A DNA stretch of 59,165 bases, taken from NCBI GenBank assembly GCA_900299295.1, contig OMJH01000008.1, positions 1 through 59,165 of the forward strand. Reading direction: 5' to 3'. The translations under genes were made by a program, and so were the position numbers. The notes below the pieces were generated by a model. That model was not told where the DNA came from and made no database searches. It saw only the letters and a program-made list of their open reading frames with translations. Shown here piece by piece: positions 19,401-27,728 of the stretch (the stretch's first letter is position 1; each line of letters opens with the position of its first letter). Source of the stretch: Bacteroidota bacterium (GTDB lineage: Bacteria; Bacteroidota; Bacteroidia; B-17B0; Aurantibacillaceae).

Positions 19401-19867
19401 AAAAATTCCGTGATGAATTCGAGATTTATTTTTTCGCCTGCTTTTATCTGAAGGGTGTTTGAATTTAAGGTAGCTTTGCCGATTACCTTTTCCGAAATCG
19501 AAATTGCGGTAGAGACAATAACCATAGTTGAATCAGCATTTGAAAGCCGATTCAGCAATTCGGCTCGCTCCTGAACCGAGGCATTGTTAGTTTCTTCTGA
19601 ATCATATGGCTTTCTTGCCAGATCGGGAAAATAGTGAACCTGATTAAGATTAATTATCGATTGAAGTTCATTATAAAGATAGGCCGAACGCTCTTTGTCT
19701 GCGCAAATTAAGAGTATTGTTTTTGGATGATTTTTGAAAAGGGAGGCGCAAAGAAAAGCAATAGAAGAGCCCCGCAACCCGTAGAGTTGCGTAAATTTTC
19801 CATTTAAAATCGCATTTTCCAGTGGTTTTTTTGACAAAAACTCACTAAAATAGTCTAGCGGACCCAC
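16490..19867 (-). CDS. mfd: Transcription-repair coupling factor
   Basis: 1125 residues, full length for Mfd. The N-terminal UvrB-like module (~1-300) contains TQLYGLRGSSIAFL in place of a functional Walker A and FAVRGGIVDVFSF. The RNA-polymerase-interacting domain (~430-500) shows GDFVTHIDHGVGRFAGLEKL. The superfamily 2 translocase has Walker A GDVGFGKTE (K591), DEEQ (IIDEEQKFG), TATPIPRT and QMRGRVGRSN motifs. The C-terminal D7 domain is ~950-1110. Mfd removes stalled RNA polymerase at lesions and recruits UvrA. The frame starts with GTG at 19867; the nearby ATG (19872) is out of frame. The 3' end overlaps the kinase start by 8 bases. Confidence 0.97.
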   Translation of the reverse strand: MGPLDYFSEFLSKKPLENAILNGKFTQLYGLRGSSIAFLCASLFKNHPKTILLICADKERSAYLYNELQSIINLNQVHYFPDLARKPYDSEETNNASVQERAELLNRLSNADSTMVIVSTAISISEKVIGKATLNSNTLQIKAGEKINLEFITEFLILNDFTRVDFVSEPGQFAVRGGIVDVFSFSSENPFRFELFGDEVESIRSFDPITQLSLKLFHFITLIPDISRQEFAETTQSILNYLPANSIILVDNFEKLVYQSDVHFSKAEKIYNSLPETTQKTPDKLYSNAVEIKNNLQRFPIVEFEPLQKTQENAIEFLQDPQPSFNKNFDLFFQHLHENYKKGYKNYFLTESAKQAERLESIFHDLGLLKNTGVEPFRIFEPAWLNVHEGFIDHELKIAAYTDHQLFERYHKFFLKGGTSKKTESLTLKEIQNLNPGDFVTHIDHGVGRFAGLEKLIVNGKEQEAVKLVYKDNDILLVSVHSLHRISKYSGKEGNVPRIDKLGSTHWQALKNKTKKKVKEIAFNLIHLYAKRKSMQGHAFAIDNYLQTELEASFIYEDTPDQLKSTNDVKKDMEKPYPMDRLVCGDVGFGKTEVAIRAAFKAVNDNKQVAILVPTTILALQHYKTFSERLRNFPCSVDFLNRFKSSKEQKDTLEKLQNGKTDIIIGTHKLAGKEVKFRDLGLLIIDEEQKFGVAIKDKLKTLKNSVDTLTLTATPIPRTLQFSLMGARDLSVIATPPPNRYPIQTELLNFNEEAIRDAIQYEIQRGGQVFFIHNKVQSLMEVAGMISRLVPQARVTIGHGQMDGEKLENTMLAFIDGYYDVLVSTTIVESGLDIPNANTILINDAQNFGLSDLHQMRGRVGRSNKKAFCYLIVPSTLTLTGDAKKRLKAITEFTELGSGFNIAMKDLDIRGAGNILGGEQSGFINDMGFETYMKILNEAMEELKDEKWYQEAQDKVEPPTEKTVFSKAFVRETVLETDLELLIPSNYVQNITERVNLYRQLDELAGEPELQQFSESLRDRFGPLPKQLLELIEAVRLRRLAMQTGFEKIILKNKKMTLHFLSKPDSPYFSSAAFQGVLKYVQDQKNFCTLMEQQHKLTLSIERITSVRDAIFVFDNLSNYISRHD

Positions 19868-20029
19868 TTCATTACAAAAGTAAAATTTGCAAGAGTTATT
19901 TTTTAAAAAATGAAATAATTTATTTAGTTGTTAAAATCAAAACCAAATTCAATTATTTAATTAGTTTGCTTGTTGGTTTAAAATACTTTCATTACTTTCA
20001 CCCCTCAAATTAAAATAAAGTAATATAAA

Positions 20030-21979
20030 ATGAAAAAAACCTTACTAACCTTGCTGGCATTTGCAGGAATTTTTTCCATGAATGCCCAGACATCCCTCTT
20101 TAGTGAGAACTTTGAGGGCACCAGCGGTATTGCTTTGCCTGCCGGTTGGACTAACACATCTAACGCAACTGACGGTGGCTGGAGAACAGCCAGTCCTACT
20201 GCGGCTTACTCTGCTTCTGCGGGCTTGTCAAGTCAGTATTTTACATTGAACGCATTAGCAGGAAGTACCCGTTCTTTAGGAACAAATGATGATGGTTGCA
20301 ATTGTGATAAATCCAATGAAACAGTTTCCTCTCCGGTAATAAACTGTTCAGGTCAGTCAACTGTTTTCCTTTCTTTCGATATGTTTTATTTTGAGGGATC
20401 CTATAACGGAGCAAATGAGTCGTTAACCCTGAAGGTTTCCAATAACGGCGGTACTTCCTATACCAACGTTGCGACGCTTACCGGTGTTCCTGATTGGACA
20501 AATATGATTTTTGATATTTCTTCAGTTGCAGCTAACCAGAGTAATGTTATGATTGCATTCACTTATGATGATGGTGCAGACTGGTTATATGGAGTAGGCT
20601 TGGATAATTTTTCAGTTTACGCGCCTGCACAACGCGATATTGCCGGTCTTACTTTAGATATGTACTCTTATACAGCCAACAATACGCCATATACCCTTGG
20701 CGGTACTATGAAGAATCTAGGCGCTGTTGCAGTAAATTCAATGGATTTAAATTATAAAGTTGATAATGGAACTGTCATTACTCAAAACCTTACAGGGTTG
20801 AATGTTGCCTCCTTAGCTACTTATAACTATAGCCATGGTACAGCTTGGACTCCAACAACAACCGGTAATCATACCATTAAGGTTTGGGCTTCAAATATTA
20901 ATGGTGGTGCTGATGCAAATAATTCAAATGACACGATTACTTTCGTTACTTACACTTGTTCTCAAGTTGATCAGCGTGTAGCGCTTTATGAAGGTTTCTC
21001 AAGTTCAACTTGTGGACCATGTGCTGCTGCTAATCCTGGTTTACATGCATTGTTGGTTGCGAATAATGCAAATCTTCCCGGCGGAAAAGTTGCTGTTGTA
21101 AAATATCAGATGAATTATCCTAGCCCCGGAAATGATCCAGCCTATACAACTGAGTGTAATACTCGTCACACAACTTTCTACGGAATTGGTGGTATTCCTC
21201 AGGGTGAAATGGATGGTGGTTATTCATTCTCCGGACATCCTGCCGGTCTTGATCAATCTATCATTGATGCTGCTACCGCAGTTCCTGCTCCTGTAAAAAT
21301 TAATGTCACTGCTATTTATAATGGCGCTTCAATTACTGTAGCTGGTAGCGTAGACGCTTATGCAAACATTAACGGAAACAATAAGGTAATGATTGCCTTG
21401 GTTGAAGACCATATCAATACCGCAGATGGTGGACACGGAACTCAATCCAATGGAGAGACAGATTGGTATGAAGTAATGCGTAAGTTAGGAAATGGTACCA
21501 ACGGTTCAAACATTGGAAACATGACCGACGGTGCTAACTATCCATTTAATGTAGCTACTACCTTCACAGGGTACACTGGTTCTGGAACAGGAACTCCAAA
21601 AATCTTTACCAACATTAATCAAATGACTGCTGTTATTTGGGTTCAGGATTTAACATCTAAGGTTGTTTACCAGGCTGGTTTTGCCGATGTAGTTACAGCT
21701 GTTAACGATGTAATGAGTCCATTAAGCACTTTTGATATGTTCCCAAATCCTGCGGTCGACAACACTAACATTAAGTTCACATTAAAGAATACTAACGATG
21801 TTAAAGTGACCGTTTACAATATGATGGGTCAGGTAGTATATTCACAAAACCATGGTACAATGGCAGCTGGTTTGAATCAAATCAATTTGAATTCAGCTGA
21901 TTTTGCAACCGGTGTTTACACTTTAGTACTTACTGCAGGAGATTACAAAACAACTGCAAAATTGAACGTACAGAAATAA
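20030..21979 (+). CDS. T9SS-sorted Omp28-like thioredoxin-fold protein
   Basis: 649 residues. Signal peptide to ~20 (FSMNAQ). Residues ~25-205 form a choice-of-anchor/MAM-like beta domain (LFSENFEGTSGIALPAGW start, YGVGLDNFSVY end). A ~100-residue CARDB-like beta domain follows (AGLTLDMYSY ... NNSNDTITF). Then comes an Omp28-like thioredoxin domain: VALYEGFSSSTCGPCAAANP with the CxxC at C328/C331, and GIPQGEMDGGY, the equivalent of the cis-proline region. C-terminal T9SS sorting domain: FPNPAVDNTNIKF ... GVYTLVLTAGDY. Predicted to be surface-exposed or secreted. Followed by a strong terminator at 21996-22031. Likely involved in thiol-disulphide chemistry outside the cell; not proven for the family. 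Confidence 0.85.
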   Translation: MKKTLLTLLAFAGIFSMNAQTSLFSENFEGTSGIALPAGWTNTSNATDGGWRTASPTAAYSASAGLSSQYFTLNALAGSTRSLGTNDDGCNCDKSNETVSSPVINCSGQSTVFLSFDMFYFEGSYNGANESLTLKVSNNGGTSYTNVATLTGVPDWTNMIFDISSVAANQSNVMIAFTYDDGADWLYGVGLDNFSVYAPAQRDIAGLTLDMYSYTANNTPYTLGGTMKNLGAVAVNSMDLNYKVDNGTVITQNLTGLNVASLATYNYSHGTAWTPTTTGNHTIKVWASNINGGADANNSNDTITFVTYTCSQVDQRVALYEGFSSSTCGPCAAANPGLHALLVANNANLPGGKVAVVKYQMNYPSPGNDPAYTTECNTRHTTFYGIGGIPQGEMDGGYSFSGHPAGLDQSIIDAATAVPAPVKINVTAIYNGASITVAGSVDAYANINGNNKVMIALVEDHINTADGGHGTQSNGETDWYEVMRKLGNGTNGSNIGNMTDGANYPFNVATTFTGYTGSGTGTPKIFTNINQMTAVIWVQDLTSKVVYQAGFADVVTAVNDVMSPLSTFDMFPNPAVDNTNIKFTLKNTNDVKVTVYNMMGQVVYSQNHGTMAAGLNQINLNSADFATGVYTLVLTAGDYKTTAKLNVQK

Positions 21980-21995
21980 TTTCAATTTTAAAGAT

Positions 21996-22031
21996 AAAAA
22001 CCCGGGGTTTTCATTAACTCCGGGTTTTTTT
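21996..22031 (+). terminator. Rho-independent terminator of the Omp28-like gene
   Basis: Arms AAAAACCCGG (21996-22005) and CCGGGTTTTT (22020-22029), perfectly complementary, with a 14-base loop that can add a G-U and a G-C pair, followed by a T run to 22031. It sits 17 bases after the stop at 21979. Confidence 0.85.
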
Positions 22032-22073
22032 ATTAATTTGTGGCTTTATTTTTGGATAGCTGACAAAAAAATT

Positions 22074-22589
22074 ATGAAAAAATTATTCTTCTCACTTACA
22101 ATTCTTGCGTTGCTGTGTTCTGCGGGATTGTCATCCGACGGAGGTAAAATTCCTGCTGTTAATGTAAAAAAACTGGACGGGTCCACCATTAACTCATCTA
22201 CATTCACTAACAACGGAAAACCCATTATCATTTCTTTTTGGGCGACCTGGTGTAAGCCTTGCAAAAAGGAACTGGATGCCATTTCTGAAAATTATACCGA
22301 TTGGCAGAAAGAAACTGGTGTCAAGCTGATTGCAGTATCAGTTGATGATGCGCGCAGCATTGCCAAAGTTCCCACGGATGTTAAAACCAAAGGTTGGGAA
22401 TATGAAATATATACCGATGAAAACGGTGATTTGCAACGTGCTATGAATGTAAATAACGTTCCTCACACATTCATTGTTGATGGTGCCGGAAATATCGTTT
22501 ACAGTCACAACTCTTATGCTGAAGGCGACGAGGATGTGTTATTTGAAAACATAAAGAAACTGGCGAAAGGCGAAAAAATATCCCACTAG
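22074..22589 (+). CDS. TlpA-like periplasmic thioredoxin
   Basis: 171 residues from the ATG at 22074, chosen because it gives a proper signal peptide (MKKLFFSLTILALLCSAGLS); an upstream TTG at 22038 would prepend 12 residues. Redoxin/TlpA fold: FWATWCKPCKKELDAI with catalytic C60 and C63, and the cis-proline region VNNVPHTFIVD. Probably reduces periplasmic disulphides, as for other TlpA/ResA-like proteins. A TATTTTTG (22047-22054) ahead of the start fits the -7 consensus, though a -33 partner is not evident. It is followed 14 bases later by a DUF6029 barrel and then an Omp28-like lipoprotein, forming an envelope redox gene set. Confidence 0.9.
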   Translation: MKKLFFSLTILALLCSAGLSSDGGKIPAVNVKKLDGSTINSSTFTNNGKPIIISFWATWCKPCKKELDAISENYTDWQKETGVKLIAVSVDDARSIAKVPTDVKTKGWEYEIYTDENGDLQRAMNVNNVPHTFIVDGAGNIVYSHNSYAEGDEDVLFENIKKLAKGEKISH

Positions 22590-22603
22590 AAAATAACCGG
22601 GGC

Positions 22604-24262
22604 GTGAAGCACAACAATTTAAAACTTGTCTTTTTATTTATTTCAGGGATGCTGTTCAGTATCCCTGATTTATTTTCTCAAGGTAACGATAACGCCGGAA
22701 CAATTCATGGATTCTATCAGGCGGATGGTCAATACTATTTTCCTGATTCACTGATTCAGGCGCCAACAGTGCCTGAGAAATTTTTATCCAATGCCTTCAT
22801 TAATGTGAATTATGTGCGCGGACCTTTCTCTGCGGGGATGCGCTACGAAAGCTACCAGAACGTAATGATTGGTTTTCCAACTGGCTATCGTGGTTCAGGA
22901 ATTCCTTATCGTTATGTTCGTTATCAGCACAAGGATTTGGATTTTACGGCAGGCAATTTCTACGACCAGTTTGGAAGTGGTTTGATGTTCAGGGCTTATG
23001 AAGCAAGAGGATTATTATATGATAACACAATTGATGGTGTTCGTGGAATTTACAAGCCCGGTCGCGGTATTACTTTGAAAGGAATGGTAGGAAAACATCG
23101 CGTATTTTTCGGACAGTCACCCGGCATCGTTCGCGCTTTCGATGGTGAGTGGAATATTAATCAATGGAATGATTCCCTTGCGAAAAAGAAAACTAAAGTA
23201 ATTCTTGGTGGAAGTTTTGTGAGTAAATATCAGGTTGATCAGGACGCTACTTACAATTTGCCATTGAATGTAGGTTGTTATGGCGGAAGAATTACAATTA
23301 ATAGAGGTGATTTTTCTTTTTTCTCAGAAGGCGCTTATAAAATTAATGATCCGTCCGCTGGAAATCAATACAGCTACCGCGACGGAAAAGGAATTTATAT
23401 TACGACATCCTATGCCCGCAGTGGTTTTTCAGCTTCCATAGCTGGTAAGTTGATTGATAATATGAATTTCCGCAGTGACCGATCCGCGAAACTCACTGCT
23501 GCGATGATTAATTTTTTACCCGCACTCACAAAACCACACACGTATTTAATGATGGCTTATTACCCTTATGCAACGCAACCCAATGGTGAAATTGGCGGTA
23601 TGGGTGAAATTCAATACAAAGCAAAAAAAGGAACCAAACTCGGCGGTAAATACGGATGGGAAATTACGTTAAATGCGTCTGTCGCCTATGGAACTGATAC
23701 CACCAACCTAACCACCAACGACATTCGAAAATTTAATTACGAGATAAACTATAACGGAGTTGGCGACCTTTATTTTTACGATGCGAATGTGGAATTTAAT
23801 AAGAAGTTTTCAAAAAAAGTTAAGGCTACTATGATGTACTCAAATCAGTATTACAACAAGAACATTGTTCAATTCAACTCGCCGAATGCAGGATACGAAA
23901 ACATTCTTAGTCACATTGGTGTTGTTGATGTTACCTGGAAATATAAAACCGGTTCTGCGCTGCGTTTTGAAACACAGGCTTTGTTTACTGAACAGGATAA
24001 AGGTTCGTGGGCTGTGGGATTAATTGAATGGACTGTTACCTCGGATTGGTTTATCACCGTGCTGGACCAATACAATTACGGGAACAAGGATAAAAATCTT
24101 CAGTTACATTATCCGCTGGTTAATCTAACCTACGTATCCGGTCCTACGCGTATCGTTTTACAATACGGAAAACAACGTGCAGGTATTTTTTGTGTAGGAG
24201 GTGTTTGTCGTTTTGTGCCGGCTAGCAATGGCCCAAGTATTACTATTTCATCCAGCTTTTGA
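22604..24262 (+). CDS. DUF6029 family outer-membrane protein
   Basis: 552 residues, GTG start at 22604 (14 bases after the TlpA-like gene). Signal peptide MKHNNLKLVFLFISGMLFSI..., cleaved after LFSQG. The body is rich in alternating aromatic strands (FSAGMRYESYQNVMIGF, YVRYQHKDLDFTAGNFYDQFG) and matches DUF6029, a Bacteroidota barrel often encoded next to TlpA/Omp28 thioredoxin-like genes. Two cysteines near the end (FCVGGVC) could be substrate or structural for the adjacent redox proteins; the final SITISSSF is a typical barrel C-terminus. Function unknown. Confidence 0.82.
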   Translation: MKHNNLKLVFLFISGMLFSIPDLFSQGNDNAGTIHGFYQADGQYYFPDSLIQAPTVPEKFLSNAFINVNYVRGPFSAGMRYESYQNVMIGFPTGYRGSGIPYRYVRYQHKDLDFTAGNFYDQFGSGLMFRAYEARGLLYDNTIDGVRGIYKPGRGITLKGMVGKHRVFFGQSPGIVRAFDGEWNINQWNDSLAKKKTKVILGGSFVSKYQVDQDATYNLPLNVGCYGGRITINRGDFSFFSEGAYKINDPSAGNQYSYRDGKGIYITTSYARSGFSASIAGKLIDNMNFRSDRSAKLTAAMINFLPALTKPHTYLMMAYYPYATQPNGEIGGMGEIQYKAKKGTKLGGKYGWEITLNASVAYGTDTTNLTTNDIRKFNYEINYNGVGDLYFYDANVEFNKKFSKKVKATMMYSNQYYNKNIVQFNSPNAGYENILSHIGVVDVTWKYKTGSALRFETQALFTEQDKGSWAVGLIEWTVTSDWFITVLDQYNYGNKDKNLQLHYPLVNLTYVSGPTRIVLQYGKQRAGIFCVGGVCRFVPASNGPSITISSSF

Positions 24263-24277
24263 TAATTACAAATTACT

Positions 24278-25234
24278 ATGAAAAAAATAATTCTTATTCA
24301 ACCTTTAGTTTTTTTCTTCTGTTTGGTTGTACTATTATTTAATGCTTGTGATAAAATCGAACAACCTTATGAACAGGAGCAGGTGACCGGTCCAATTACC
24401 GGTGTTGAAGTGAAGTCTGATTCATCCAAGATTAATTTGCGCAAATTGTTGCTTGAAGATTATACTGGACATAAATGCGGCAATTGTCCTAAAGCAATTG
24501 ACACCATTCATTCCATTCTTAATTTATTTCCCGAACAGGTAATACCGGTAAGCATTCACTCCGGATATTACTCAACGTATAATACCTCTCCTTACAATTA
24601 CAATTGGGTAGTTGAATCGCCAACTCAGCCCGGATATAATGCATTGGATGAGTTTTTTCAGGTTTCCGCACAGGGAAATCCAAACGGTATGGTTAACAGA
24701 AAGGATTTTGATTTATCCTCTTTTACTCACGTTAAGGGAATCGATCAGTGGAAAAATGATGTAGGTGCAATAGTGAGTTTGCCGACGCAAGCCACACTCT
24801 ACCTTGTTAATGTTTTTGATGAAAACAATAACAATTTAAAGTCAACTATTCATGTTCGTTTCCTGAATGCACTTGCCGGCACTTACAAATTAGGAACAAT
24901 GTTGGTCGAGGATGAAGTGTTATGTGATACGCTTGCCGGACGTGTTGTTCCGCAAAAAGATTATCGTATAAACCCTGATGATGATTTTAATTATCATCAT
25001 GAACACGTACTGCGTGGATATTTGTTCGGTGCTTTTGGAGATTCGCTTATGACAAATCCCTCTGCCGGAGATACTATTTCAAAAGTATATACAAAGAACA
25101 TTGCCTTGCAAAAAAATCCGGGAGATACCAATCCTTATTATTTAATTCCGGGACATTTGCACGTTATTGCTTACATCTACAACGCAATAACTTTTGAAAT
25201 CATTCAGGCAGAAGAATTGAAAATAAAGCCCTGA
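24278..25234 (+). CDS. Omp28-like thioredoxin-fold lipoprotein
   Basis: 318 residues. The signal peptide ends in a lipobox-like FNAC with the cysteine at 24. The Omp28 domain follows: KLLLEDYTGHKCGNCPKAID carries CxxC at C67/C70, then VIPVSIHSGYY and QGNPNGMVNRKDF (cis-proline region). The second half is a beta-sandwich (ATLYLVNVFDENNNNLKSTI ... HVIAYIYNAITFEII). It is 15 bases after the DUF6029 gene, so the TlpA-like, DUF6029 and Omp28-like genes look like one operon. The Porphyromonas Omp28 family is annotated as adhesin/immunogenic protein, but the CxxC suggests redox activity. Confidence 0.85.
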   Translation: MKKIILIQPLVFFFCLVVLLFNACDKIEQPYEQEQVTGPITGVEVKSDSSKINLRKLLLEDYTGHKCGNCPKAIDTIHSILNLFPEQVIPVSIHSGYYSTYNTSPYNYNWVVESPTQPGYNALDEFFQVSAQGNPNGMVNRKDFDLSSFTHVKGIDQWKNDVGAIVSLPTQATLYLVNVFDENNNNLKSTIHVRFLNALAGTYKLGTMLVEDEVLCDTLAGRVVPQKDYRINPDDDFNYHHEHVLRGYLFGAFGDSLMTNPSAGDTISKVYTKNIALQKNPGDTNPYYLIPGHLHVIAYIYNAITFEIIQAEELKIKP

Positions 25235-25259
25235 TTCGTTTTCCTTTTCTTAATTCACT

Positions 25260-26201
25260 TTGCAATCAAAAGTAAAATATGCTGCGCTGGTTAAAAAAAA
25301 CGCGCGTGAAATGGGTTTTGATTTTTGCGGAATTTCGAAAGTTGAATTTTTGGAAGTGGAAGCCCCGCGACTCGAGAAATGGTTGAATGAAGGTCGTCAC
25401 GGTCAAATGAAATGGATGGAGAATTATTTTGATATGCGTCTCGATCCTCGTCGTTTAGTGGAAGGTGCGCGAACTGTAATTTCTCTTTTGCTGAATTATT
25501 ATCCGTCACGTTTTCAGGAAAGCAAAAATGATAATTACAAAATTTCAAAATATGCATACGGTGAAGATTATCATTTAGTGCTGAAGAAAAAATGCCGTGA
25601 GTTGATGCTGAAATTGAAAGAAGAAATCGGTGATTTTCACGCACGTGCATTTACCGATTCAGCTCCTGTGATGGATAAAGTGTGGGCGCAGAAAAGTGGA
25701 TTGGGATGGATTGGAAAAAATTCCAATCTGATTAATAAAGGTAATGGCTCCTTTTTTTTTATAGCAGAAATTATTCTGGATGTGGAAATGGAACCGGATG
25801 TTTCTACCGGTGATTTTTGCGGTACCTGCACGGCATGTATTGACAATTGCCCGACACAGGCAATTGTTGCGCCTTACGTAGTTGACGGAAGCCAATGTAT
25901 TTCCTATCTCACAATTGAACTGAAAGAAAATATTCCGGATGAATTTGCAGCAAAAATGGACAACTGGATTTTTGGATGCGATGTATGTCAGGACGTTTGT
26001 CCGTGGAACCGCTTTTCAAAGGCTTCTGTTACGCAGGAATTTCAGCCTTACAACGAAATAATGGAATGGAAAAATTCCGAGTGGGAAACAATTTCAGATG
26101 AAGCGTTTAAGAAAATTTTTTCACGAAGTGCGTTAAAGCGTACGGGTATTGAAGGGATACGCCGTTCGATAAAATTTATTAAGGCTTCAGGCAAAGATTG
26201 A
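25260..26201 (+). CDS. queG: Epoxyqueuosine reductase
   Basis: 313 residues, the size of QueG. This cobalamin-dependent iron-sulphur enzyme makes the last step to queuosine in tRNA. Visible: [20 protein letters not shown] (N-terminal B12-binding region), the catalytic aspartate in [19 protein letters not shown], the first 4Fe-4S motif [12 protein letters not shown] and the second [10 protein letters not shown]. The best start is TTG at 25260; the first in-frame ATG is 17 codons later and would cut into the conserved N-terminal helix. The start is 25 bases after the upstream stop. No other queuosine gene is in view. Confidence 0.94.
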   Translation: MQSKVKYAALVKKNAREMGFDFCGISKVEFLEVEAPRLEKWLNEGRHGQMKWMENYFDMRLDPRRLVEGARTVISLLLNYYPSRFQESKNDNYKISKYAYGEDYHLVLKKKCRELMLKLKEEIGDFHARAFTDSAPVMDKVWAQKSGLGWIGKNSNLINKGNGSFFFIAEIILDVEMEPDVSTGDFCGTCTACIDNCPTQAIVAPYVVDGSQCISYLTIELKENIPDEFAAKMDNWIFGCDVCQDVCPWNRFSKASVTQEFQPYNEIMEWKNSEWETISDEAFKKIFSRSALKRTGIEGIRRSIKFIKASGKD

Positions 26202-26357
26202 TTAGCGTGAAGCCAACAATCATTCTGTTGTTTTCAGAGGAAAAGGTTCGATAATGTCCTTTTTACTTGATTTCATGATGTATTTCATTTTTCAGGATGA
26301 TGGCGGGCATTATGAAGAAATTTTTCCATGCTTATTTTCGGCTTAAGAGATGAAATT

Positions 26358-26856
26358 ATGATTTACAGGAAATTTTATTCCGAATTGGGAAAATTGGTGT
26401 ATGCTGTTACGGAGATGGAAGGCGCATCCGGAATTGTGGATAAGAAAAGACTTATTGATTCGACATTAAAAAATTTTAACGCCGATTGAAAAGCACAAAG
26501 ATGCGTATGGTGAAAATGTGATTAGTTATGTGTTGGCAGAATTTGATTTTCTTGATGAACAAATAACGGATCCGTACCTGTGTTTTGATTCGTTTCTGGA
26601 TTATATGGAGCAACATTTCACAGGCACCGATGAGACAATGCTGAAAGTGATGCGACTTGTCTACGCGAATCTTTCTCCACTGGCGGACAAACTCAATAAC
26701 AAGGGAAAAAAATTATTGAAGCGTTTCGCAGTGTTGTTGCAAAAGTTTCATTCGGCACCTTACAATTTGCGTTTGCAAAATAGGACTACGCGTGAAGGGA
26801 GAAAAATCTATAGACCGAAAGTGGCTAAGGTTCGTACGCAGGGTAATTTTCATTAG
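26358..26856 (+). pseudogene. Frameshifted small helical protein (TerB-like?)
   Basis: Frame 1 runs from ATG 26358 (MIYRKFYSELGKLVYAVTEM) to a stop at 26487-26489. The other half is open up to 26856 in the +1 frame. Removing one A from the A6 run at 26468-26473 joins them into a continuous ~165-residue protein reading RLIDSTLKILTPIEKHKDAY across the junction, and the joined sequence is smooth. The N-terminus resembles the start of TerB/tellurite-type helical domains (ELGKLVYAV...EG...V), but that is weak. The C-terminus is basic (TTREGRKIYRPKVAKVRT). Either a genuine pseudogene, a homopolymer sequencing error, or transcriptional slippage. Function unknown. Confidence 0.65.
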
Positions 26857-26864
26857 GTAGCATT

Positions 26865-27005
26865 ATGGGAAAGAAAAAACCGGAAATTCCACCAGAAATA
26901 CTACCGAAACCGGGCATTAAAACGCCTGACAAAATTCCTGAAGCGCCCCCTTTGCAGCCGCCAATAGCTCCTCCGCCTGATCCGCCTTTTATACCCTTAC
27001 CTTAA
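26865..27005 (+). CDS. Proline-rich 46-residue micro-protein
   Basis: ATG at 26865, 46 codons, beginning MGKKKPEIPPEILPKPG and ending PPFIPLP. About two fifths of the residues are proline, in PxxP/PPxP repeats, with no signal peptide. It starts 8 bases after the stop of the frameshifted gene, suggesting cotranscription. Short proline-rich ORFs of this look occur in Bacteroidota genomes, but no function is known to me. Coding status rests on composition and position only. Confidence 0.4.
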   Translation: MGKKKPEIPPEILPKPGIKTPDKIPEAPPLQPPIAPPPDPPFIPLP

Positions 27006-27070
27006 CCAGATATTCGGCCTTTACCAAAATAAAAACTAATCAAAAAAAGCCTGAATGTTTTGATTTATAT

Positions 27071-27101
27071 TTTGCAGATTAATAGAATGATTTTATATTT
27101 G
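27071..27101 (+). promoter_or_regulatory. Bacteroidota-type promoter of tRNA-Val
   Basis: TTTG (27071-27074), a 19-base spacer, then TATATTTG (27094-27101): an exact match to the TTTG-N19-TAnnTTTG sigma-A consensus of this phylum. Initiation a few bases after 27101 would give a short 5' leader before the tRNA at 27122. Confidence 0.8.
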
Positions 27102-27121
27102 CACCCTCAATTTTGTTCTTT

Positions 27122-27196
27122 GGGAGATTAGCTCAGCTGGTTCAGAGCATCTGCCTTACAAGCAGAGGGTCGGCGGTTCGAACCCGTCATCTCCCA
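27122..27196 (+). tRNA. tRNA-Val (anticodon UAC)
   Basis: Cloverleaf read by eye. Acceptor GGGAGAT (27122-27128) pairs with ATCTCCC (27189-27195), discriminator A at 27196. D arm TAGCTCAGCTGGTTCAGAGCA, anticodon stem TCTGC/GCAGA around loop CTTACAA with anticodon TAC, T arm around GTTCGAAC. The CCA is not encoded. A hairpin terminator follows at 27209-27240. Confidence 0.97.
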
Positions 27197-27208
27197 CTTT
27201 TTTACATC

Positions 27209-27240
27209 AAGGCTTACATGAAAAATTGTAAGCCTTTTTT
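27209..27240 (+). terminator. Terminator of tRNA-Val
   Basis: AAGGCTTACA (27209-27218) pairs with TGTAAGCCTT (27227-27236) over an 8-base loop, followed by a run of T residues. It lies 12 bases past the tRNA end. Confidence 0.85.
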
Positions 27241-27290
27241 ATTTTTGAAAATTTTAAAGTCTATTTCAAAATTATCTTTTTCAAAAGATC

Positions 27291-27322
27291 AAAAAAAAAG
27301 CTGTCTTTTTTAGACAGCTTTT
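27291..27322 (-). terminator. Terminator of rplS
   Basis: AGCTGTCT (27299-27306) and AGACAGCT (27312-27319) with a 5-base loop, extended by A/T pairs. On the minus strand it is followed by a long T run, so it ends transcripts leaving rplS. The A/T flanks on both sides could also let it work in the opposite direction. Confidence 0.8.
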
Positions 27323-27341
27323 CAATGATATTGATTTAGGT

Positions 27342-27728
27342 TTATGCTTTCGTTTCGGCAGCAGAATCTTCATTACCGTAACTGATACGCTCACGGATAC
27401 GCGCTGATTTACCGGTAAGTTCGCGCAGATAAAACAATTTTGCGCGGCGAACCACTCCCGCCTTGTTCACCTCAATTTTATCAATGAAAGGGGAACCGGA
27501 AGGAAAAATACGCTCCACACCAACACCATTTGACATTTTACGAACGGTAAAAGATGCAGTAGCACGTTCATTCTTGCGCTGAATTACAACGCCGGTGAAC
27601 TGCTGAATACGCTCTTTATCACCTTCTTTAATTTTGTAGTGAACCGTAACGGTATCACCTGCTTTAAATGACGGCAATTTTACAGTCGGATTTAAAGTGC
27701 TTTTTGCGAAATCTAACAATGTGCTCAT
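27342..27728 (-). CDS. rplS: 50S ribosomal protein L19
   Basis: 128 residues from the ATG at 27728 ([20 protein letters not shown]), preferred over a GTG at 27776 that would add 16 non-conserved residues. L19 blocks: [61 protein letters not shown] and [21 protein letters not shown]19 sits at the 30S-50S interface. It is normally encoded with rpsP-rimM-trmD, but here it stands alone between tRNA-Val and the divergent GH3 gene. Confidence 0.97.
   Translation of the reverse strand: MSTLLDFAKSTLNPTVKLPSFKAGDTVTVHYKIKEGDKERIQQFTGVVIQRKNERATASFTVRKMSNGVGVERIFPSGSPFIDKIEVNKAGVVRRAKLFYLRELTGKSARIRERISYGNEDSAAETKA

Noticed and set aside
25291-25650. 119-codon frame opposite queG
   Set aside because: Shadow of a certain gene on the other strand.
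26254-26346. 30-codon ORF before the frameshifted gene
   Set aside because: Too short, no recognisable features, and the spacing gives no support.
26460-26490. Programmed ribosomal frameshifting
   Set aside because: The needed shift is +1, and the A6/T4 tract does not give a recognised +1 site with slow codon or stop; decay or read error is simpler.
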